From: Saccoglossus kowalevskii
Taxonomy: Eukaryota; Hemichordata; Enteropneusta; Harrimaniidae
DNA: 64,000 nt
Assembly (NCBI RefSeq): GCF_000003605.2
Contig: NW_003151770.1
Coordinates: forward strand, 63,488-127,487
Direction: 5' to 3'
Every line of letters starts with the position of its first letter. Within the stretch, counting starts at the first letter, position 1. Positions 53,700-64,000 of the stretch are shown here, piece after piece. The notes beneath the pieces were generated by a model. That model was not told the DNA's origin, searched no databases, and worked only from the letters and a program-made list of their open reading frames with translations. A program made the translations under genes and the position numbers.

Positions 53700-53757
<58 letters not shown>
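53691..53757. repeat. (GATT)n microsatellite
   Basis: About 16 GATT units with one early break. Confidence 0.95.
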
Positions 53758-56700
53758 CCAGCATTCATTTATTATTTGTTCATTTATTCATTCATTCAAT
53801 CAGATTTCATCTGTTCTAGGTTATATTTTCTGACTTTCCGTGTTTTCACTCGAATCCGGACCAGGTTCACTCACGCATTGAGTTCATGAAATGAAAATAC
53901 AGCCTGAGTAACCATGTACACCGCCTTCTCCGTCGATGGTGATGTACTGTGGGCATTGGAGATGATAGGAACATACTGATTATTGTGTTGAGCGATGTAA
54001 TTTAAAAAGTCTTTTCATTACAAAATGTATTTTACAAGATCTAGAATGTTGGACTGACTAATGTTGACTAAATAGCAAAAAATTGAAAGCTTGTCATAAC
54101 CTCCCCTCCGGGTAGAAAATTCCTCAACTCTCTCCGATTTATTTGATTTCTTTACCCGTTGCTTACATTTTGTCGGGATTCACAATTTCTCCTGGAAATT
54201 GAACATTTGTCCCTACCCTCGCGAAATCGAAAACGTTTCCCCTGCCCTCATAAATCGAAAAGCTTTCAAACAAAATTTTGAACATTTTTTCGATGAACAG
54301 CTCCACCAATTGCATTGATCACGACGTGCAGCCGATAGTCATACATTTTAAACCTCAATGTCCAATCACAAAAGTTATCAATTGATTGACATTATGGATG
54401 CTTGATTTATGTTGCAGATATGTTTATTACATGAAAAAAGACGACTCGTGGTTCTCCAGACTACATAATAAATACACGTCTGCTAATGACAATAGCACCC
54501 ATACGGGCCCCATATCAATGTAAATACCCCCGGGCCGAAAATCCAATTACTACATTCTTGAAAACATTTTGCGCCATTATTTACTGTCTTGGGGTCACCC
54601 ATTTGTCTTTACTTGGACAAGTTCAAATACTTGTCCTCTTATAAATACTTGAGGGCAGTATTTACACCAAATGAGCCAACCTGAGTCAGTCGTGATTTGT
54701 TTTGTTGTTTTTCTCTCGGTCTAGCCTGTCCTTCTACAGGAGAAGTACAAAATACTCGAATCGACGTGGCTACAATGAGATTATTTACAGAACAATTAAT
54801 CTCCCAAGATATTCGCATAAAATGATAACCTGCAGTCGTTAAGCCTTTCGTTCATCTTACCTCTGGCGGGAATTCTTGGCTTACTTGAAAAGCACAGTCG
54901 TCTTAAGAGTATGTCTCCTATCATGTTATAATTAAATACGGGATGTGATGTCTGGGGTAGCGCTTAAACACGCTTAAGACTTGCTTGCTTTTTGTTATAA
55001 TCACGGGCAACGCCCTGAAGTTTAATCAGAACTATTTTAGAAAATACAGTATAGTTAACGTCTTTATTATTATTGATTGTAAAAGCGAGTCTGAAACGGG
55101 TTTTATTTCTAAAGGTCATTCCATCTTATGTGTCAGTATTTGTTCATTAGTTACCAAGCTATGTAGATGTGACCTGCATAAACTAGTCAATTACGCTTTA
55201 GTAAAACAGATGGTTTTTGAAATGCCAGCTGACTGCGCTGGATATACTAAATACAGACTGCGAAATAAGAAAAAACTACGAATGACCATTGTTGGTATTG
55301 GTTGAACACAGTATCGCATTCTTCTTCAGCCCGGTTAAAATACAGACTGTAATTAAAAACGTTCATATCTATATCGACAGAATTGTATATATCTTTAGAC
55401 ACGTGGCCTCAGAATAATGTTATTTCAACGTCTAGCTGTGACGCTTACCATATGTTTCTTGTTCTGACTGAACGTCCTGTTCATATCATGCTGACACGCC
55501 TTAACGAGCAGAGTTCACGCTTGGTTTCACAATTTGTCATTTCACTCGAGAGGAGCTTAATGGCATTAGACAATACTACCAATTCTAATTTGAATAATGG
55601 TTCGCGACTAACTAGCTTACAGTCAGAATTGTTTTTCCCTGTATCCAATGTACGGTTGCGAACCGTTCACTACAACAATCCCGTAATGTAAATACTACGT
55701 ATTATATATGCACGTATATACATTGTTACTTGTGCAATAAATTTAAAGGTCTGTGACATTTTTTCTCCAATATAGAGTAACCCATTGTATTGTCTTACGC
55801 GCAATGTATTCGTCGAATGGGACTATCCTGAAGAAAAGTAATTGACATTCATTCCAGTTCTTTGCGAGCTTTGCCATTTAAGAATATAGGGAATGTAAAC
55901 AAGTTGTATTCCAAGTTATAAACGATGCTAGCAAACGTGTATATTGTGTGAAGCGGAGCCGATCATACCGTGGAACAAGTTGAATAATGTTCTCACAATA
56001 TAGACTTTAACAATGTAATGAGGTGTAAGTTTACTTACAGTGGCTATGCGCTTTGCCGTGGTAGTGAGTTGTAATCTATTGTGTGGCGTGTTTATATGCT
56101 CATAAAATATAATAATTATAATTAATTTTGTAAAATGGCGTGTATAGCAATGTATAATCATTATTTTTTTAATTGCAAATGACTTACGTCAAAGGTCACA
56201 TGATTTCAATTTACTTGTATAAAACATATTTATAGAGTATTCTATGGTTTTCAATTATGTTATTGAAATATGTGTTACATTTATTTGTTGTTGTTCTCTA
56301 TCTTGAGGAGGGCAGTGTGCTCTGGTTAGTGCGATTTTCGCAGTAATAATTTCCCGTGATACTAATTGTGTCCGTGATTCTGGGACATAAAGTAGTTCTA
56401 AAATTGTATTTTTATATCACATATTAAGTGTACATTGAATGACAGTAGTCCAACCACGCGCTTTCCTGTGCAATACAGCACATACGAATCTAGACCATAA
56501 TATCCCTGACGTCATCATCGCTGACGTCAGAAAACAGTTAAACTTACTCGAAATTATATACCACGAGCAGACGGATGGTTTCCAATGAAAAGTTGATTGA
56601 CACTGCCGCTGAAGCAAAGTTGCTCAAATAATCCGAGAAACCGTTTCATTGTTTAGATATATCAAAACAAACATGTTCGTCAGGGGTCAACTGAAATTCT

Positions 56701-59700
56701 GTTGCGATGACTATTTTTTTTCCCTCAAACATTGAATACGACCACTTGAATAACAAATGGTGGTATTATCGCATCTACTAATGTCATTTCTGAGTGATTT
56801 CTAATTACGTGATACAATAGAGTCATATAATTGTCATAATTCCAAGAGATAGAGATTTTATTGTAGTGAGCAAAACGAATCTTCCTGTCGTCTTCCGTTG
56901 GGACATGTATAGCCGTTGATACACATATAGCGGCAGGTGCTCTCAACGGCGTCATTAACATCAAAATTATCATAGATCCACTCCACCACCATTCATATAC
57001 ATATACACACACGACTAAAGTTCAAGAATAAGAACATTAATTACACACACGGACTGACAGACCGTGAGATAGTATGTTCCATGTCCCCTGAGCACGATGA
57101 ATGGATTGAGAGCAATCATTAGCGGTTATACCTTGAGATGGAAAAAACGTCAACAGAATCATCGCTGTAAGCTGATTGAAAGTTCAATCTACTACTGTGA
57201 ATTATTGTTTCCTAAGACAATTGTTTACGTCAGCAAATATACAATTTCAAATCTTATATTTACAACATTTTGTAACAAAACAAGTACAAGTCACTTTATA
57301 TGGAAACGTTATTTCAATATTATTGTATGATATTTTCATCTTGATGTCTAGAAGATTTGTTCACAATCATGGTTTATTTTGTTATGTATTGTGTATATGT
57401 CACATACGTAATGGGCGAAATGTGGTATAACGTATTAAATGAAGTAATATCGTTGTTAATTGTAATCTCATGTGGCGTGTGTAACTTCACCGACAATATG
57501 AACAGCTTGTTATTACTGTCTCCTCATTTCTTTATTTTAGAGTAAAGAAACAATGTACATTAAAAATGCAATGAATGTGTTGCCAACACATACGTCACGG
57601 ATTGAAACAAGAAAAATTGATGCAATGTATCGAGAATAAGAAAGGGAATTATCCTAAAATGTAATAACAACACCACAATTTGGGTTGTTATATCTGTTGG
57701 ATGAGATACTGACAAAGATCGCCTCCTCTAATTTGTTATTTCAAATGATGGATATACAAAGATAATGTGAAATCACTTCGTCAGAGATGGCATCTACGAA
57801 ACCAGACATGCTGAAAAGGTGACGTTATCACGACATCCCTCTAGTAACCATGGAGAGAGGAACATTGATATGGTTCACGTTTCATCTTTGCATCATTTGT
57901 CGGATGTGTTGAAGAAGGATAAGCGTGGACATTTATTTGTGTTTCAGACTTGTATGTGTGTTTTCTGTCTGGATACATTATTTTTTATATATGGTTTTAT
58001 TTTTTTTAAATGGTATACAACTAGACAGTCTCGTTGACTACTAGCACTTCTTTAGTTGCAGGTGATGTTTCTGTAGATAACATTATTGTTTTAAATCCCT
58101 GGAATGTCATCAATGTCATCATGCACTAACTCTGAGTTTATAATGTCATGTCTAGCCCAGTATCATGGCGACAGAGCATTGGCACTGGAATCTTACATTC
58201 ACTTAGTAGTTAGTGGATTTTAGTGTAATGGTTATGTAGCTAGTGTTGTTCCAGGCCATTTAATATCATTGTGCATTATTACATCAATGTCTGATTGACA
58301 CGCGCAATTACACTGTTTACGAGTGTTGCTCTGTCTTAACTGACCACTAAACGACTCACAAATGATGCCCGGGCACTCATGGATTAACGTTAACGACGGT
58401 ACCTTCCTTAATAAACAAATGGTTACTCAGCCATGTGTGTTTGTTCGTCGTACATCTAACTGATATTCCAAAGTACACAATACGATAGTTTTCCTGGGTC
58501 TTTAACATTTAATATTTTTCAAATCCTACAGTTATATATTAAAATGCATTCTATGGACTTGCCATGCCGAGAACTATTCATGTAAATCGTGTATAAACTA
58601 TTCATGCAAATCGTATGTTACTGCAAATGTTAGTCATTTACGGAAGACATCATCACGTGCCTGTTCGTAATTGCGACTAGGATGCCAATAGTCAAGTACA
58701 ATCTCAAATTTCATTATTACAATTTGGCTGATCGAGCTACAACCAAACAGGTTTATACAATAATTACTGTACGTGTAGGTTTCCGTCTAAACGGCGATCA
58801 AAAACCCAAAGTATTATCACAGTCCCTCTATAGAAGTGCTGTGGTATTACGAAGATGTCTATTGTGATTGTGAGATTAATTGTGTTGCTCAGTGCAGTAC
58901 ATTCCGTATGTACACTTAAATCTAAACCACTAAATGTATTATAGATTTGAATCAAGTACATCCATTAGATGTGTTCTAAGTATATACGACGGGTTCTTTG
59001 AACATGGCAAGGAATACAATCAGATAGGTGGACGTCTCGAACTATTTTATTTATTAAGGTAATTACTTAATTGCATTACGTTTCAAATGCTGATATGATC
59101 AACCACTCATCGAGACGTTAAGTCCTCGGAAACAGGACTGCGTACACTAATGATGGGTGAAATAATAAACAGACTACTATAAGTCTAAAGGCGACAAATA
59201 AACAGATTATATTCCCACGGAAACGTCTTGACAGGTAAGTGTTTCGTTATTTGTCAGGTGTCACAGCTAGTAGGGGAAACGTCTAATATACCAGTTCATT
59301 TGCCGACTTTTAACGCACTCTTCTAAACGCATGTTTACATTTGAGTGCTTGTGCTGGAAGATGTTTTTAAATTACGCAAAGTTGAGTATGTGAGCCATTG
59401 ATAACATCAAATGAACTGTACGTCATAGGGGTCCTCCGTCCAATGTTAAAGTGAAATTAAAAAAAAAATTCGATCATTCTCAATATTGAATTATTCAATT
59501 AGTCATATTATCACGGTGGGTCAGTAGTTTTATTCAACATATCTAATTTATTTTAATTTATGATGAGACCCACCCACTCTTCTCAATATACAAAACAGGG
59601 GCATTTTGACAGATACATGATGTTAATGTAATTGTTAAATTCAAAATAATTTTTCAAATGGCTTAATTATTCTCATTACAGATGGTAGTTGAAACTACCA

Positions 59701-62700
59701 GTGACAGTGAAAAGCTCTTAATTACCGCTATAGTAATTTCCATGGTAACACATTGCTGTATTATTTAATTCAAATTCAGAAGAAAAGGAACTCGGCCACC
59801 TATTCGTAGTTTAACCGTTTTAAAAAAACATGTTTTTTTATTTGGTTTACTCAAAATGGTAAATCTAAACTAATCGAAGCAATGAAAAACAGAATAGGGT
59901 GCCCTCCTCATATGGAGTAAACTATGATGACATGTATACATATTCTTCAATCAAACATAAACACATGCTTCTCAATTCCCTGGATTGTGCCCTGGGACCA
60001 CGGGATAATATTGCTCTTGTTGTTCAAACAACTAATCTGTCTATTGTTTTCTAATGTATTTGTAATCTAGTGAGATAATAAACTGGAAACTAACAAAAGA
60101 AACACCACGTCGTTTGATTTGTTGGTCACATGTGTTTACACACAATTCTAAAGTTCGCGGAAATATCGTATATTGCTGGAAAGTAGCGACAATAGATAGT
60201 TGTCAATTACTTAATATAAAATACTAGCTAAAATGCTGAACAATAATATGGCTGTTATGATTGAAAATTGAATTAAGTCAATTTGCAAAAAAAGTGTAAA
60301 TACACACGATTTCACTCAACGTCAACTTGAATATCACATTATATTTACTGGCCATCAACGTAACGTCAACGTAAGATAAGTTTATAAGTATTATTTTGTA
60401 CGTTCCACGCAGTTTGAATTCAACCTAAATCTTATGTGGAAATTATAATGTTACATTAATGTCATATATTGGCCTCTCTATGTCTCAATCACTACTATCA
60501 TACGGCTTTTGAAGAGCATTTGTTCCAACGAATCCAACGTGCTCAATATCAAACATTTAGTCTAAATAGGTACGTTAGTTGAGACTAACACGTCACTAAA
60601 TATTTAAAGCATCACGTGTTCATGATTGAGCGTTCGACAATTGTACATTATTTAGGCATCTCACGCACTGTTCTTTACATGTTGGCTTATTTGGTTCTAA
60701 CCACAGAATAATAAACTTTAGTCAGTTCCAAAATGAAACTGGTTCTGCCAAATGTTTCTCACAAAGATGGCGTCACATTTGAAATGCTCAATAATCTGTA
60801 ATTCCCTTCTCTACGTATCAAACTGAGTTCACAAAACTCATGCTATACCAGTTTTTGTAGTTATTACTAGTATTTTAAGATTGTGCCTACGTCTTTCAGT
60901 GTCATGTCCAGCTTAGCTGCATCTATATTGGCTCGTACAATACCCATAGTTCACAGCTTATGTTTATATGATGATCTAGCATTACGTCATTTCCAGGATT
61001 ACTAATATGTCACGCTCGTATTCGTTAGAAAAATCAGAAATCTTTACAATCCAAAATTGTAAAATAAACTGTTTTGTCTACTTATGAAACTAGCTATTAT
61101 TACGTCATCATATTCAGCGTAGGGCGGACGTCGCTTTTATAATTCAAACAATTCAATTGTGATTTATCAAATTTCTTTAGGGTTCCTCAAGGATTCATTC
61201 TGGTAGCCACCGTGCACGTGACCGTTATTAGCATCTCCATTAATAATTAAAATCTCTCGTAGTGTTAAACAACTGTCGGTTACCTGTTGCTTAGTTCACA
61301 TAAGCAGGCGAAAGCAGTGAACCAGCTCAACCACAATTTCAGGCTTAATGAAAGATTGACAAATTAAAAAAGTGGATTACATATGTTTAAATCATTTGAC
61401 ATGTTTTGAGCTAAACATCAAAATAATTTAGTCTGACCTGGACTCCGCTCGTCCCACGAAAAACCTTAATGATAACGGAATATTTCTACACAAGCCATGA
61501 TATATAATCTATGTGTTAGTGATTTGATGAGTATCGTAAGCTGTAGAACGACACCATTACTACTAAACTCATAAGGAAATGAGATCATGCAGAGTATCAG
61601 CGAAGACGCAAATCTGTCACTCAAAGTAATATTAATTCTCGGAACAAAGTAATACATGTGCCACATGAGTAACATTACGTCAGAGGCCATAACCTAATGA
61701 TGACACTGAGATGTATAATGCTGACTAAAAATGAATATGGATTGATGACTACCTCTAAATGTGTTAACTTTTCACAGGGCACCACATTTAAAATAAAATA
61801 ATGCATTTGACAGACCGAATGTACTCCTAGGAACACCTGCGTTGTTATACGATGATCGTACGACGTATTTGCCTTTCTTGTGATGATAGATAGCATTAAT
61901 GCCGGCACCAACCGCGAGCAAAGAATCGCTTTTTTATTCACATCGTACAGGCTCGTTTGATTGAGACAAGTACGCGTTTAGACGGTTCTATCTCGGTAAT
62001 TGTACCCCGCGGCACGTTGCTTGTTTAAATCTGAATTCCTGGAATTGCAATATTGGTGCTTCGGGCAAACCTGCATTTACGGCGGGAGAAAGAAGTGAAG
62101 ATCGTCAATTTTGAGGCGTGAGGTCACGCTGATTTAACTGGTTGCAGTTGAAGTACCTCGTTGTTACGTTTTATTCTAATGGATTTATGACGTTCCCAGA
62201 TGTATGTTCATCACGCTGTACTAATGAGTTTCTGGTAAATAATACACTGCAAATTGTTACCTGGTGGAAAAGAACTATTCTGATTCTACTAAAATTGGCA
62301 CGTGAAGTCGGTTATGTTGGAAATTTGCGAATCGGGCAAAGTAATTTGTATATCGTGTGGGTTTGTCGTTATTTCTACTTTGAAATTAAGGCCAGTTTCC
62401 CCTACAAGACGAATTTGAGAAATGTCTAGCGTATTTTTAAATTTGTACTACTATTCTTCCTTTTATTGGCGTCCTGTCAACACAGACTATAGTGCACATC
62501 TCATATCATGTAAACTGAGAGTCATATGTCGTAATGCTAATACACGGTATCCAATTGATTATATTATTTGAGATACGCAATGATCTGCTTCTTCAACACT
62601 TTACATATACAGAATATGAAGTAGGAGACATGTGCACGTAATGTCTTTCTCTCCGATTCAATAGCATACTTTTATTGTCAAATTTAAATCACCATGTCAC

Positions 62701-64000
62701 TGAAAGCCATATTTCATGCGTTTCAGGTGTGAATACATCGATTTAATTTGCTGGTCATTTCCTTTATATATATGTGAACTGATCTGCATTATAGTTTTAA
62801 CACGAAGAGAAGATAGAGTAGATATGGTCACATATGCCCGCAATGATGTTTCTATAATTGGATGTAATCACTAAACCATCTTGCAGGGATCCATGACGTG
62901 AACCCAAATACAGCAGCGTATGTATACAACTAACATTGTGTTGAAGATGCTTCTTCGTATGAAGAAATATTATCTCAACATTGCTATTTTCAAATATCAA
63001 AATAACAAATGACACATTCTACCTATACAGCTAAAGAATTAGAATAACAATATTAGGAAGGTGATAGTTTGTCTCAGAAAACGTATAAATTGTGTGTGTT
63101 TTTTTTATTGATATTGCGATCACTTATTCCTGTGTTGTATAAATCTAACTTGGCTGTGTATTACACATGTCCAACTGCATTGCTTATAACTTTATGCATT
63201 TCGGATTGGTTTATTGTGTCTAACTACTAGTAATTAATTATGTCTTGAATATAAGAATTCATCAACTCAACACATGAACAACTTTGCTTGGTTAGATTAT
63301 GCAAATACAATGAAACTAAAAAGAATGAAAGCTAATTAGAATGTTGTTATATTAATTATCAACATGTAAAAATGAAAGTTTAAAATTATTCGACGTAGAG
63401 GGGATAGCAAAATACACTTCGGAACACCTTGTGAGGGACCGCATTGAAGCAGAGACATTTTTGACAGACATTGGGGATTTCAGTAAACGTGTTTTGGAAT
63501 ATCTCTGTTACTTTGACATATAAAATAATAATATTGGGGATGTTTTACTTTGCTGGGAAAGTATTTTCTGTATTTAAACTACTACTGTATATTATTATGT
63601 AAATGGGCTAAGATGCATGATTTTACTTGAAGGCTTTGTTCACTCGTCATAAAAATGGGAGACAATTCTTTCTTTTACCCAATCTCGGTTATCATTAATA
63701 TCTTTATTTTTATTTTTAAAACTCCATTTTGTTGGACAGTGAACATTGTTGAATGTTTTTTCTTGTCTGTATGCTTTCTATTCTGTAAGGTAAACTTTGA
63801 AATGAAATTCTGCTCAGTTATCGCCATCATCATTGAATGATAAATTACCATATAACTCGACAATTTCGTCACATCCCAAGAGTATGGAAAAGGTGTTTTA
63901 AATGATATGTGCTCAATGTCCCTATGGCGTTTTCGTCAAGTTACGAACTTTGCCGGAAATAGTATTGTGAATGGCGTCTGCACACTAAATATACAGGAAT

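Noticed and set aside
56725-57012. Signal-peptide-like ORF as first exon of the GABBR2-like gene
   Set aside because: It has no GABA-B similarity and no good donor in phase 0, and it lies 13 kb upstream; the link is not supported.

Overview
This is eukaryotic, animal DNA. It is AT-rich, the genes are split by GT-AG introns of about 0.1 to 7 kb, and there are long minisatellites, microsatellites and dispersed non-coding repeats. A GABA-B receptor subunit and a death-fold-like coiled-coil gene point to a metazoan. The GABA-B gene is GABBR2-like, and nothing vertebrate-specific was seen. An invertebrate, possibly a marine deuterostome, is my guess, and the species is not determined.

Layout. The left edge (1-445, minus) holds a broken gag fossil of a Ty3/gypsy-type retroelement. 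From 446 to 7407 I see only AT-rich sequence with microsatellites and weak ORFs. At 7408-12714 (plus) I assembled a gene of about 13 exons. It has a two-exon CARD-like N-terminal domain, a run of very short symmetric phase 1-1 mini-exons, and three coiled-coil exons. Its mini-exons come from repeated tandem duplication, and several decayed copies lie between the usable ones. The stretch 12715-18978 is mostly non-coding, with a G-rich hairpin and an old repeat copy. At 18979-20373 (plus) lies a two-exon gene for a 278-residue protein with six predicted membrane segments, which I do not recognise. A 40-bp minisatellite follows (21670-24034) and is interrupted by a 992-base assembly gap.

The best-supported gene is on the minus strand, 43865 to 25603. 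It is a GABA-B receptor subunit 2-like (class C GPCR) gene reconstructed as 15 exons with matching phases, 878 codons plus stop. It has the Venus-flytrap domain (first part missing), a seven-helix domain and a cytoplasmic coiled-coil tail. Its last intron (32921-26143) is almost filled by about 150 copies of a 41-bp minisatellite with higher-order structure near 2.2 kb. The exons for the signal peptide and the start of the ligand-binding domain were not found. They may lie beyond 64000 or be too short for me to see.

From 43866 to 64000 I find no recognisable exon. That stretch carries a TTAA-flanked 850-bp inverted-repeat element, copies of two dispersed repeat families, a GC-rich short inverted-repeat element and long tetranucleotide microsatellites. 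The three host genes have no obvious joint function. Both unusual genes (the CARD-like one and GABBR2-like) show how tandem repetition works inside introns: in one it has produced new exons, in the other a giant intronic satellite.
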